A stretch of DNA of 64,000 nucleotides. Origin: Hahella sp050299855 (GTDB lineage: Bacteria > Pseudomonadota > Gammaproteobacteria > Pseudomonadales > Oleiphilaceae). How positions within the stretch are numbered: the stretch's first letter is position 1; every line of letters begins with the position of its first letter. The stretch lies in assembly GCA_050299855.1 (NCBI GenBank), contig JBNKWQ010000027.1:1-64000 (forward strand). The letters are read 5' to 3'. This document shows positions 7,197 through 15,491 of this stretch, piece by piece. The translations under genes and the position numbers were made by a program. The notes under the pieces are model-generated. The model was not told the origin of the DNA. It ran no database searches and worked only from the letters and a program-made list of their open reading frames with translations.

Positions 7197-7875
7197 TGCA
7201 TAGAGTTGTTATCCGCTGGCCTTGGATACGATAAAAAACTTTGATGAATGCTCTCCCACCTAGTGCAAGTTGTAGCTGTCGTGAAAGCCCGAACGTCAGG
7301 CACTCTGTATCGAATGCAATACAGGTTGCTTCATGGAATGTTATAAACCTGTCTACCATTGGGGCAAGTGCTTTATACAATGCTTCTTTGGCAGAAAACA
7401 ATAAGGTTACTCCCAGCCTTTCCTCTTCCAGAGAGTGCAGTGTCCGCACTTCTTGATCAGATCCAATCTGTTCCTTAATCACTGAGGATCTATTGGCGTT
7501 TATAACAGGCTCCAAGTCTATCCCTAGGCCCTGAAAGTCAGATTTCTTACCGATGATACAGGCAGCAGTGCTTCCAGAATGAGTAATGCTTCCTACCCAG
7601 CCGGACGGCCATTCAGGCGAAAGATTTTCCTTCACTGGAATATCCAACATTGGAAAGCCTATAGCTGTACCTGCCCGGAGTGCGCAGTATCTACCTGCAA
7701 GGAATTCGCTTTGCCGCTTGTTAGTGGCTGTATGCAGTTTGTCAGGTAGGTACAGTATTCCCCATCTTGTCGAGATTTTTTCAATAGAGGCAGTGCGGTG
7801 CTGAAAGTGACATGCGTGTAGTGAGGCACGCAATGGTAGAGCAGGGAAGGGGGAAGTAATATCTTTTAGGTTCAT
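7156..7875 (-). CDS. 4'-phosphopantetheinyl transferase (EntD/Sfp type)
   Basis: 239 residues. Carrier-protein activating enzyme that moves phosphopantetheine from CoA to the serine of an ACP. The three family blocks are present: WVGSITHSGSTAACIIG (about residue 95), GLGIDLEP (about 118, Mg-binding Asp and Glu) and FSAKEALYKALAP (about 160). Short N-terminal region with RYCALRAG as in EntD/Npt-like enzymes. It is divergent from the biosynthetic array starting at 8288 and shares its upstream region, so it most likely activates the ACP at 11054. Its 3' end runs into the ankyrin pseudogene. Confidence 0.9.
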   Translation of the reverse strand: MNLKDITSPFPALPLRASLHACHFQHRTASIEKISTRWGILYLPDKLHTATNKRQSEFLAGRYCALRAGTAIGFPMLDIPVKENLSPEWPSGWVGSITHSGSTAACIIGKKSDFQGLGIDLEPVINANRSSVIKEQIGSDQEVRTLHSLEEERLGVTLLFSAKEALYKALAPMVDRFITFHEATCIAFDTECLTFGLSRQLQLALGGRAFIKVFYRIQGQRITTLCIIEKALRQARATE

Positions 7876-7984
7876 ATGGGAGATTCAATATCTGTCTGAA
7901 AGTAAGCGGGCGCCAACGGCTGATTCTTCTAGCACTATTCTTGATTCCAGCGGCGTGAGCACTGGCCTTTAATAAAAATGAAAA

Positions 7985-8007
7985 GTTAGGTGATTTGTCT
8001 TAAACAA
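7985..8007 (+). promoter_or_regulatory. Shared 23-bp element, copy 1
   Basis: Contains GATTTGTCTTAAACAA. The same 23 bp, with two mismatches, occurs at 25393-25415 just upstream of the membrane-protein/exporter genes. The core TTTGT-CTTAA-ACAAA is a dyad, as expected for a dimeric regulator's operator. I saw no third copy in the window. Confidence 0.55.
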
Positions 8008-8114
8008 ATTAAGTATCCAAAGAACGCTAAACATCAAGTTATATAGATATCAACTAACCTATTCATATATATCTAACGTATCCATATAGTAAAAGTAATA
8101 CTATATATCGTTTA

Positions 8115-8155
8115 CCCTAGCTAGCAGTGACCCTAGCTAGTAACTGCCCTAGCTG
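8115..8155 (+). repeat. Three 16-bp-spaced direct repeats of CCCTAGCTAG
   Basis: CCCTAGCTAG at 8115, CCCTAGCTAG at 8131 and CCCTAGCTG at 8147, exactly 16 bp apart, upstream of the first cluster gene. Regular spacing suggests either a multi-site operator or a slipped-strand tandem duplication. Confidence 0.75.
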
Positions 8156-8287
8156 TTTGAATAAAACATAAATCTGTACTATCCAATTCACAATTCACGT
8201 TTTCGGAAAGGATACCGTACAAAAGAATATAGACAGCTTCTCTGGATGTTGCCAAGGCAGTAGTTGTTTTAATGGCCAAAACTCAAG

Positions 8288-9157
8288 GTGTGTAGGAAAG
8301 TGTCTCTTTCATTGAGTATATTGCAAGCACAGAATACATTGAGTCGTCGAAAGGACGGTTCATATAGCGGGCGATTTGTATTTCTGGAAAACGATATTGT
8401 ATTTAAAGGGCATTATCCTTTTTACCCTGTGTTTCCTGCCTCATTAATCGTTGAGCTTAGCTATAAGTTAATATCTGAAAGCTTAAACATTAATCCTGTG
8501 CAACTAAAAGGATTTAAAGTTAAAAAGAGCGCCTTCTATATTGGGTTTTCGGTGGGAGATATTGTCGACATAGAGTTGTCTTTCTCTCAGAAAAACACTG
8601 ATTTAGAAATATTATTTTATAAAGATGGTGATTTGGGCACCAGACTGGTGTTTGCGCAAGGTGTTCATGAGCCTTCATCAGTGGCGATCAAGGAGATAAA
8701 CCCGGAAAAGTATTCGCCTGCACACACCCATCTCCCGCAAAGATTTCCGTTGTTGGTTGTCGACAGAGTGTATGCCGATAAGGAAATGGGTAGCGCATTA
8801 AAATATATCAGTTACTCAGATCACTGCTACCAACACACTTCCTGTAATGAGATTGCAGAATCTAAGCTTGCTTATCCGTTGGGTGGAGTTATTGAAGGGC
8901 TGGAGCAGTCAGCCGTTATGCTTTTGGCAGAGCATTGGGATGTTGTTTCGCAGGAAAATCCCATCGTAGTGTGCAGCATTGATGGTGTTGAGTACTATCA
9001 GGATGCCTTTCCAGGTGAGGTCATTCGATACACCTCCGTCATCGATTATATCTCTGATAATACGGCGTTTTTGTCCGGTTGGGCTGCCAGCGAAGGACGG
9101 CAGCTATTGAAAATTGACAAGCTGATCGTTGTCCGGAAAGAGGACGCTATACGATGA
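8288..9157 (+). CDS. Double-hotdog FabZ/FabA-like dehydratase
   Basis: About 289 residues holding two hotdog domains. Domain 1 (about 10-125) has FKGHYPFYPVFPASLIVEL, matching the FabZ G-H-F-P-G-x-P-x-x-P-G block with both its histidine and the following glutamate. Domain 2 (about 140-285) begins HLPQRFPLLVVDRV, the usual FabZ N-terminal motif, but lacks the GHFPG histidine and keeps a glutamate in GVIEGLEQSAV. Such a fused pair probably dehydrates 3-hydroxyacyl-ACP. The start is uncertain: GTG at 8288 or an in-frame GTG at 8300, both with weak ribosome sites. Its 3' end overlaps the next ketosynthase gene by 4 bp. Confidence 0.78.
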   Translation: MCRKVSLSLSILQAQNTLSRRKDGSYSGRFVFLENDIVFKGHYPFYPVFPASLIVELSYKLISESLNINPVQLKGFKVKKSAFYIGFSVGDIVDIELSFSQKNTDLEILFYKDGDLGTRLVFAQGVHEPSSVAIKEINPEKYSPAHTHLPQRFPLLVVDRVYADKEMGSALKYISYSDHCYQHTSCNEIAESKLAYPLGGVIEGLEQSAVMLLAEHWDVVSQENPIVVCSIDGVEYYQDAFPGEVIRYTSVIDYISDNTAFLSGWAASEGRQLLKIDKLIVVRKEDAIR

Positions 9158-10200
9158 ATATTGTCGGTTTGGGAGCGGTGTCAGCACTTGGTGTTGGGAG
9201 AGAGCATTTTTATGGGTTGGCTACCCAAAAAGCAGAGTCGCCCATCCCTTTTTGTAACTCTGGATTTTTGTCTGATACGGTCTTTTACCAGGGAGTTCTC
9301 TCTGATGATGAGGCTCGTTCTGCGCACTTTTTAGCGAAAACGGCAATACAGGAAGCTTTGAGCAGTACGTTGTCAAAATTTCGCAATGTTGCGTTGGTGG
9401 TGGCGACTGGGGCAGGCGATACCGCCTCTTTCGAAAGTGGGAACACGGCGCCAGGTCATAGTTATGACTTGGCGGAAGAGCTTGCCCGGCATTTTGGGTT
9501 TTCTGGAAGGTTTGTATCGGTCTCCAATGCCTGTGCTTCAGCGGGTTATGCGATCCCGGTCGCAAAGAGGTTGCTGGATACCGGCAGTGATGCGGTCGTT
9601 TTATGTGGGGTAGAAGCGAAGAGCAGTACCTCTCAAGCGGCTTTTAAGGCAATGATGGCTCTGGATCCAGTTTCCTGCCGTCCATTTCATGTCGAGCGAG
9701 CAGGTACTGTACTTGGTGCTGGTGCTGCCGCACTTTTATTGACGGCCAAAAACGATGTGCCGGGTTATGCCTGGTTGTTGGCTAATGCCATTAACTGCGA
9801 CGGCTATCATGCGACGGCTCCCCAGCCTGAAGGGTTGCTCGTATCTCGTTGTCTGGATCAGTTGCTTACAGAATCCGGGTTGAGCACAGATCAAATAGAC
9901 TATTTTGTTCCGCATGCGACTGGTACCCAGCTAAATGATGCTATTGAGATGGGATTGCTAAGTCGAGTCTTCCCGGAGACATTCAACGATAGTTGTATTT
10001 TGCTTTTGAAAAAGTGGATTGGGCATACGGGCGGAGCCAGTGCAGCTTTTTCTTATCTTTGTGCCGCTTTGCAATTACATAACCGGAATCCGGTAAGCCT
10101 GTCGACTACCAGTCGATACGCGCTGGTAAGCAGTACCGCATTTGGTGGACATAATTGTTTCACTCTATTGGCAAATAGCAAAGTTGGAGTCGTGAAATGA
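9154..10200 (+). CDS. Beta-ketoacyl-ACP synthase (KAS II-like), catalytic subunit
   Basis: 348 residues, slightly short for the family. The Cys-His-His triad is intact: SNACASAG (C127), PHATGTQLNDAIE (H254) and KKWIGHTGGAS (H291); the C-terminal S-T-A-F-G-G-H-N loop is also present. It condenses malonyl-ACP with an acyl chain. Start (ATGA) overlaps the upstream dehydratase, and its stop overlaps the next gene, a Cys-less KS-like protein, so the two are probably made together as a KS/CLF-type heterodimer. First of three such pairs in the cluster. Confidence 0.9.
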   Translation: MNIVGLGAVSALGVGREHFYGLATQKAESPIPFCNSGFLSDTVFYQGVLSDDEARSAHFLAKTAIQEALSSTLSKFRNVALVVATGAGDTASFESGNTAPGHSYDLAEELARHFGFSGRFVSVSNACASAGYAIPVAKRLLDTGSDAVVLCGVEAKSSTSQAAFKAMMALDPVSCRPFHVERAGTVLGAGAAALLLTAKNDVPGYAWLLANAINCDGYHATAPQPEGLLVSRCLDQLLTESGLSTDQIDYFVPHATGTQLNDAIEMGLLSRVFPETFNDSCILLLKKWIGHTGGASAAFSYLCAALQLHNRNPVSLSTTSRYALVSSTAFGGHNCFTLLANSKVGVVK

Positions 10201-11057
10201 TCAGGCTGAATGATATAGCGTGCCTGTCATCTCTTTATCAGGGGTGTGAGAAATGGATTAGGAATCCTGAGGTCAGCAGCGATTGGTTTGATCCATCCCA
10301 ATACCTGGGAAAGAAAGGGCACAGGTACTTTAATGACCCGACGAAGTATCTCCTGTCAGCAGCAACAATGTTGGAGTTGGAGGAGGATTCAGAGCTGGTT
10401 TTTTCAATTGGAAGTGGAACCGCTGATGCGATTGTTCGCAAAGCTGTAATGGAAAGCCTGCTCAAGCTTGATGATGCGGAATTGGGGGCGGCTTATGCAC
10501 CCAATACTTCGATTAATATGCCGGCCAGCAATCTTTCCATCAAGTATCGAAGTTGTAACCCTAATTATACATTTTCCGGGAGAGATGCAGGTTTGGTTGC
10601 ACTCTGGCATGGCTTGCGTCAGTTGGAAGAGCAGAACACCGGACATGGCATATTTGGCGTTACAGAACAATATTCGCAAGAAAATAAAATCAGCGGAAGT
10701 ATATTGTGGGAAGTAAATAACAAGAATAAAGAAGCTATATGTGAAATGGAATCATTCCAGTTTCTAAGTCTTGATATGTTTAAAATGATTTTTGGTGAAT
10801 TTAATTTTCAAGACGATGTAATAATAATTTCTCGTTGTAATAAATATTTAAAGGAAGTTCGAGATACTTTTGAGAGTAACAAATTGGGTGTTGAACATAT
10901 AAACTGCTTCTTTGGTAATGAATTCGATAATAGCGATTTCGATATCTTCTTAATGCTTGGTTTATTAATTAAAAATGATCAGTTAGGAAGTATCATTGTA
11001 GTATCCGATAGTGGATATGTTTTTTGTCTAAATGTAGCAAAAGGAAAGTTGAAATGA
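10197..11057 (+). CDS. Ketosynthase-like subunit without active cysteine (CLF-like)
   Basis: 286 residues. The first 145 align with ketosynthase N-terminal regions (YLGKKGHRYFNDPTKYLLSA; SINMPASNLSIKYRSCNPNY), but the catalytic segment reads TFSGRDAGL, with arginine where the cysteine should be (about residue 129). The C-terminal half, from about 160, is AT-rich, has no recognisable His motifs and diverges from the fold. Placed directly after an intact KS with 4-bp overlap, it is best read as a chain-length-factor-like partner. A degenerate, partly decayed copy is the alternative. Stop overlaps the ACP start by 4 bp. Confidence 0.65.
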   Translation: MIRLNDIACLSSLYQGCEKWIRNPEVSSDWFDPSQYLGKKGHRYFNDPTKYLLSAATMLELEEDSELVFSIGSGTADAIVRKAVMESLLKLDDAELGAAYAPNTSINMPASNLSIKYRSCNPNYTFSGRDAGLVALWHGLRQLEEQNTGHGIFGVTEQYSQENKISGSILWEVNNKNKEAICEMESFQFLSLDMFKMIFGEFNFQDDVIIISRCNKYLKEVRDTFESNKLGVEHINCFFGNEFDNSDFDIFLMLGLLIKNDQLGSIIVVSDSGYVFCLNVAKGKLK

Positions 11058-11299
11058 GTAAAGAAGAACGTTTGGAAAATATTAAGGAAATCGTTTGCGA
11101 TATTCTTGAGCTTGAGGAAACGGAAGTAACCCAGACAAGTTTATTTAAAGAAGATCACAATGCCGATTCCTTACGAGCCATTGAAATCCTTGCAACGCTT
11201 GAAAAGGAATATCAGATCAAAATTCCTCAGGCAGAGTTGACTAAGATGGTGAATCTGGACGGTGTATACGGTGTGGTATCCGAACACGCTGGCTGGTAA
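11054..11299 (+). CDS. Acyl carrier protein
   Basis: 81 residues, usual ACP size and acidity. The phosphopantetheine site is ADSLRAIEI (Ser 39) in an EDHNADSL context; the following helix LATLEKEYQIKIPQAEL is typical. The ATG at 11054 is preceded by AAAGGAAAG and overlaps the upstream stop (ATGA), which is why the in-frame ATG at 11024 is rejected. It is the only ACP seen in the cluster, so all three KS/CLF pairs must share it or borrow another. Confidence 0.92.
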   Translation: MSKEERLENIKEIVCDILELEETEVTQTSLFKEDHNADSLRAIEILATLEKEYQIKIPQAELTKMVNLDGVYGVVSEHAGW

Positions 11300-11305
11300 T
11301 TAGTT

Positions 11306-11327
11306 GAGAGTACTGCGGTACTCTCTT
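11306..11327 (+). terminator. Hairpin after the ACP gene
   Basis: Perfect 8-bp stem GAGAGTAC / GTACTCTC with TGCG loop, 7 bp after the ACP stop, followed by only a short TT. Could terminate or attenuate the first sub-operon before the 0.8-kb gap. Confidence 0.5.
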
Positions 11328-12117
11328 CCCGGATTTACATGGAATGGTGATGTATGCATAAGGAACTGTACTGGCCAAGTTGTATCCTGTGCTCAATGAA
11401 TATATCGCAGCCATTGAGGGAGCATTCCCACTATAGGTTTATCTCTCAGGTATAAATAATGCCGCTTAGGTTTTCTGATAGGTTAGTTGTTATATCGAAA
11501 ATTGAGCCGTCAAAGGGCTTGAGCCAGGAGAATACCATAATGTCGCAGCGGGAAGCGGTGAGAGTAACGTTCTCTTCTGTTTGTTTGCAGCGTCAGACGG
11601 GTAGTCTTTATTTCAAGGCGTTGGACACGGACCCATTCCTGTAAGCATCGGGACTATAAAAGGGGGACAACCCCCAAAGTTGTATCAGCAAGACAAATAA
11701 TGGGTTACCGGTGGGTGTCCCTTCATTTGCCTTCATTTGATAGTAACTAAATCGCACAACCAGTTACGTCCAACCTAGCCAACTCAATCTCGTTAGGCCT
11801 GCTATGTTGGGGGGCATTGTGTCGGCTAAATGACCCGTCAGGCCCCTAACCAGCGTCATGCAGATAAAGTTAATGCCGTTAACGGTAGTCGTTGTCAGGC
11901 TTCTGAAAAAATTTCGCAGGTTTTTCATTGGTATTGGCAACAGGTTTATTGGCAGAAGGGAATATAAAGCATAGCGACGTAGATGAAGTGATTTCAAAGA
12001 AGGCAGGTTGGCAGTTGAAAGTAGGTTGGTAGTTGAAAGTAGGTTGATAGTTGTAAGCAGGTAGATAGTTATAAGAGGGCGCTGCGGTGCTTTATCCAAA
12101 TTTTACAAGGAGCGGTT
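11328..12117. other. 790-bp gene-free spacer inside the cluster
   Basis: No convincing gene on either strand. It contains a small GGGGG-ACAA-CCCCC hairpin at 11662-11675, a 10-bp duplication (CTTCATTTG) near 11725 and the 18-bp tandem array at 12006-12077. The next gene begins at 12118 with a strong ribosome-binding site (AAGGAG), so a second promoter probably lies here. Confidence 0.5.
12006..12077 (+). repeat. 18-bp tandem repeat, four degenerate units
   Basis: Units starting at 12006, 12024, 12042 and 12060, of the form GGTTGGTAGTTGAAAGTA. Units 1 and 2 differ by one base and later units diverge. The array lies 40 bp before the second ketosynthase gene. Confidence 0.85.
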
Positions 12118-13329
12118 ATGTCTGCTGAAAGGGTCGTTATAACAGGCTTAGGTGTCGTATCCAGCGTCGGAGTCACACTGGAAGAGTTTAAAAACTCATT
12201 ACTTAATGGAGTATCCGGTGCAAATCCAGCTTCGCAATTTAATTGTGAGGGATTCGAATCTGTCACAAACTGCGAGATCAAAGAATTCAGGCCAGAAAGC
12301 TATGTCACTAATACTCCTGTTGAGGAGTTGGGACGGAGTAGCCAGTTTTCGATTGCTGCCGCCAAAATGGCGCTGGCAGATGCGGGTTTTTCTCTTGACG
12401 ATATTGCGAATAAGGCCATTCCTGTCTGTATTGGAACGACTGATGGAGAATCTCAAAGTCTTGATCAGTTGGCCAAAGATTGGGTTACTCAGGGCCAAGC
12501 TTCATTCAATAGCGGTTTGGTTGAAAAGTCGGTTGCCTCTAATCTCGCAAATTCCATTTCCAAAGAATTTTCCCTGTTTGGGGAGTCAGTCACCATCTCT
12601 ACTGCTTGCGCCGCAGGGAACTACGCCATAGGCCATGCCTTTGACAAGCTGCGGGCTGGTAAGGCAGACATTGTTATTTGTGGTGGTAGCGATTCCGTAT
12701 GTAGAAAGACTTATGCAGGGTTTTCAAGGCTTGGCACTATTGCCCCTGAGAAATGTCAGCCCTTTGACAAGAATCGTAAGGGGATACTGACCGGCGAAGG
12801 CGCAGGAATTTTGATTCTGGAGTCTCTGTCATCAGCCAGACGGCGCAATGCTCGTATATATGCGGAAGTTAAAGGATATGGGCTGAACTGTGATGCCAAC
12901 CACATGGTTTCTCCGAACATGGAAAGCGTCGCAAACTGCATGCGTATTGCTCTCAAAAATGCCGGTCTTCAACCCCAGGATATTGACTACATCTGCGCGC
13001 ACGGAACCGGAACAGTTGCGAACGACGAAACCGAGTCCGGTGCAATTAATGCCGTCTACCAGGGGAATCCACCACCTGTCAGCTCAATCAAATCCATGTT
13101 GGGGCATTCAATGGGGGCTGCCAGTGCTATTGCCAGTATCGCCTGTATTCTGGCTATAGGAGAGCAATTCCTGCCTCCCACAATCAATCATGAAAACGAC
13201 GATGAAAAATGTCGTATCGATTGTGTTCCCAATCAGTCTCGCAGTGCGAAGGTAAAAGTTGTGCAGAACAACGGATTTGCGTTTGGCGGAAATAATGCCA
13301 TTACGCTTTTTGGCGCATTTGAAGAGTAG
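12118..13329 (+). CDS. Beta-ketoacyl-ACP synthase II (FabF-like)
   Basis: 403 residues, full-length KAS II. Triad residues: STACAAGNYAIG (C164), AHGTGTVANDETE (H295), KSMLGHSMGAAS (H330); C-terminal NNGFAFGGNNA loop. Strong ribosome site ACAAGGAGCGGTT before the ATG. Condensing enzyme of the second KS/CLF pair; the following gene, 9 bp later, is its Cys-less partner. Upstream lies the long repeat-bearing spacer, so this may be the first gene of the main transcript. Confidence 0.93.
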   Translation: MSAERVVITGLGVVSSVGVTLEEFKNSLLNGVSGANPASQFNCEGFESVTNCEIKEFRPESYVTNTPVEELGRSSQFSIAAAKMALADAGFSLDDIANKAIPVCIGTTDGESQSLDQLAKDWVTQGQASFNSGLVEKSVASNLANSISKEFSLFGESVTISTACAAGNYAIGHAFDKLRAGKADIVICGGSDSVCRKTYAGFSRLGTIAPEKCQPFDKNRKGILTGEGAGILILESLSSARRRNARIYAEVKGYGLNCDANHMVSPNMESVANCMRIALKNAGLQPQDIDYICAHGTGTVANDETESGAINAVYQGNPPPVSSIKSMLGHSMGAASAIASIACILAIGEQFLPPTINHENDDEKCRIDCVPNQSRSAKVKVVQNNGFAFGGNNAITLFGAFEE

Positions 13330-13338
13330 GGAGGCGAC

Positions 13339-14340
13339 ATGACTGATAAAACTGTAATTTCATTAAAAAATGTACTTGCTCCAGAAGCTGGCGCGAGTGC
13401 CGGCTCGATGTTCTCGCCCCTGGAAGATTTTGAAACGAGGCAGATTCTGGGTAAAAAAGGTACGCGGAACTTCGACCGCCTCACCGGGCTGACGATCCAT
13501 GGTATTGATGGTCACATGGAAGCGCTGAAGGAACAGAAGGAAGCTGAATCTACCAGAATGGGGATTGTCGTCGCCAGTGCACAGGGAAGTATGGACAGTA
13601 TTGTAAGGTTTACCTACGAAACTCTGGCCCATGGACGCCCAGATTTCGTTAACCCCGCATTGTTCCCTAACACTGTTATGAATTGTGCCGCAGGTCAGTC
13701 TGCCATATGGCATGGCATTAAAGGCCCCAATTCCACAATTTCCAGTGGCGAGCTTAGTTCTCTTTCTGCAATTCAGTATGGCATGACGTTAATCGAGAAT
13801 GATTATGCCGACACCTTGATAGTTGGAGGTGTTGAGGAGTTGACCGAAGTAAATCAGGCAGCTTTCAAAGCATTGGCTGAAAAATACAACGATGGTGAAA
13901 GGTTCATTGAATCCAGCGTTTTTTACGTCATTGAATCTGAAACTGCGGCGAAGAAGTACCAACGCCAGCCTTTGGCAATCATTGAAGGCCTCTCAGCTGG
14001 ATTTAATCCCAAGGCAACTGATGCTGTACCACTTACCCAGTTGGTGGAAAGCGTGCTCAAACAAACCGGGATCACGACCGAGGATATTTCGGTCGTGTCT
14101 CTCGCCGGGCTCTGGCCACAAACCAGGGAAGTAGAGCGCACATGTTTTCATCAGCTGTTCAAAAACGCGCCGAAGCTTATCGATATCTATGAACAGTTCG
14201 GAAATGCCAACAGTAGTCATCTGGCGCTCCAGCTGCATTCTGTCATAGAGCAGCTTGAACCGGGGCAGTATGGATTGGTTTATGCCCAGGATATTAAGGG
14301 CAATACAGGCGCATTGGTTGTATCTGGAGGTGTGAAATGA
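13339..14340 (+). CDS. Ketosynthase-like chain-length-factor subunit (Cys replaced by Glu)
   Basis: 333 residues. Ketosynthase fold signature in ILGKKGTRNFDRLTGLTIHG, VVASAQGSMDSIVRF and GIKGPNSTISSGELSSLSAI. In the last, the catalytic cysteine position (in T-I-S-T-A-C-A in its partner) is glutamate 138. His motifs are missing (a VSLAGLWPQTREVE stretch takes the place of A-H-G-T-G-T-x-x-N-D). Actinobacterial type II chain-length factors have glutamine in this place, so this fits a CLF role in decarboxylative priming or chain-length control. Ribosome site GGGAGG; stop overlaps the next KS by 4 bp (ATGA). Confidence 0.78.
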   Translation: MTDKTVISLKNVLAPEAGASAGSMFSPLEDFETRQILGKKGTRNFDRLTGLTIHGIDGHMEALKEQKEAESTRMGIVVASAQGSMDSIVRFTYETLAHGRPDFVNPALFPNTVMNCAAGQSAIWHGIKGPNSTISSGELSSLSAIQYGMTLIENDYADTLIVGGVEELTEVNQAAFKALAEKYNDGERFIESSVFYVIESETAAKKYQRQPLAIIEGLSAGFNPKATDAVPLTQLVESVLKQTGITTEDISVVSLAGLWPQTREVERTCFHQLFKNAPKLIDIYEQFGNANSSHLALQLHSVIEQLEPGQYGLVYAQDIKGNTGALVVSGGVK

Positions 14341-15491
14341 CAAGGGTCGTAATTACAGGAATCGGAGCATGCACATCCGTTGGGGATGATTCAGCCGCAT
14401 GCTTTAACAGCTTTGTTTCAGGGATCAAGGGCAATGCTCCCCTGAAACACCTGGAAGCAGGTCGATATAACAAACCGATTGCGTATGAGCGCGAGGAGCT
14501 CGCTACCGACGATGGCCGTGCCCGCAGCAGCAGTTTTCTAGTCAGAGCAATACAGGAAGCTATAGACGAGCTTGGGGATATCGCTGAGGAGAATATCCCA
14601 GTCTATGTGGGGACGGGTTTGCGTGAATTACGTAGCCTGGAAGTTGCAGCGTTACAAAACAAGTCTATCGAGGTCTCAGAGTTAGATTTTAGAGGGGCGG
14701 TTAATCAAGTGCTCCCCAACAGCAAGAAAGTCTACACCCTGTCAAATGCGTGCGCAGCGTCCAGCTATGCTCTGGCAATGGCCTTTGACCAAATAGCCAT
14801 GGGGAAAACAGATATTGCTGTTGTTGCTGGTTGTGACACTTTGACTTCATCCATGTTTGGTTTGCTGGATCGGGTCAATCCCAATGTGCCGGAAGCAGTT
14901 CAGGTATTTGATAAAAGCAGAAAGGGCGTTCTGATGGGGGATGGTGGAGTAGCTATCGTCATAGAACGACTTGAGTCGGCTCTTGAGCGGCAGCACTTCC
15001 CTCTGGCTGAAATTAAAGGCGTAGGGCTCAGCACTGATGCTGTCCATGAAACGGCACCGGACCAGGAAGGTATCGAACGGGCAATTAATCAGGCCTTCGA
15101 TATCTCCGGAATGAAGCCGCAGGATATAGATGTTATCTATGTCCACGGTACCGGGACTGAACTAAACGATGCTGTTGAGTCTGTGGCGCTGGAGCATGTT
15201 TATGCCCAGGTCACGGAAAAACCCGTAATTTCCGGCATTAAGGCAATGACCGGGCATACCTCAGGTGCATCGGGTTGTATTGGTGTCATGGCCGCTGTGG
15301 AGTCTATTTTGAATGCTGTGATCCCACCAACGCCTGGTACCGATAATGTGCTGGATAGTGCCGGCCAGTTCCCAATCTATTCCGAAGCTCATAAGGCTCC
15401 TGTTAAGAACGTTCAAGTGAATGCCTTCGGCTTCGGTGGGGTGAATTCTGTGGTTTTGGTGTCTGCTTATGAGGGCGTGCAATATGGATAA
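14337..15491 (+). CDS. Beta-ketoacyl-ACP synthase (KAS II-like), third pair
   Basis: 384 residues. Triad: TLSNACAASSYAL (C139), YVHGTGTELNDAVE (H270), IKAMTGHTSGAS (H307); C-terminal VNAFGFGGVNS. All catalytic residues are present, so it is a competent condensing enzyme. It overlaps the upstream CLF-like gene by 4 bp and the downstream Cys-less KS-like gene by 8 bp, giving a tightly coupled translational unit. It is distinct in sequence from the other two KSs, which argues for different roles (priming, early or late elongation) rather than recent duplication. Confidence 0.92.
   Translation: MTRVVITGIGACTSVGDDSAACFNSFVSGIKGNAPLKHLEAGRYNKPIAYEREELATDDGRARSSSFLVRAIQEAIDELGDIAEENIPVYVGTGLRELRSLEVAALQNKSIEVSELDFRGAVNQVLPNSKKVYTLSNACAASSYALAMAFDQIAMGKTDIAVVAGCDTLTSSMFGLLDRVNPNVPEAVQVFDKSRKGVLMGDGGVAIVIERLESALERQHFPLAEIKGVGLSTDAVHETAPDQEGIERAINQAFDISGMKPQDIDVIYVHGTGTELNDAVESVALEHVYAQVTEKPVISGIKAMTGHTSGASGCIGVMAAVESILNAVIPPTPGTDNVLDSAGQFPIYSEAHKAPVKNVQVNAFGFGGVNSVVLVSAYEGVQYG

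Larger units (their letters stand above)
7876..8287. promoter_or_regulatory. Divergent promoter region of the biosynthetic cluster
   Basis: 412 bp without a gene, markedly AT-rich (for example 8040-8110), between the phosphopantetheinyl transferase and the first plus-strand cluster gene. It contains a 23-bp element repeated at 25393 and a 16-bp direct repeat array at 8115-8155. It is the only candidate control region for the start of the array. Confidence 0.6.

Noticed and set aside
7876..8287. CRISPR-like array in the repeat-containing promoter region
   Set aside because: Units are only about 10 bp with 6-bp gaps and no cas genes; spacing is far too short for CRISPR.
11459..11644. Plus-strand frame of 61 codons in the cluster spacer
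   Set aside because: No ribosome site or known motif, and composition is unlike neighbouring genes.
11662..11675. GGGGG-ACAA-CCCCC as a terminator
   Set aside because: Five-base stem without a T-run, and far from any gene end.
11764..12099. Minus-strand frame of 111 codons rich in L, T and N
   Set aside because: Its N-terminal repetitive part (LLSTTNLLSTANL) is only the translation of the 18-bp tandem array; no family likeness.
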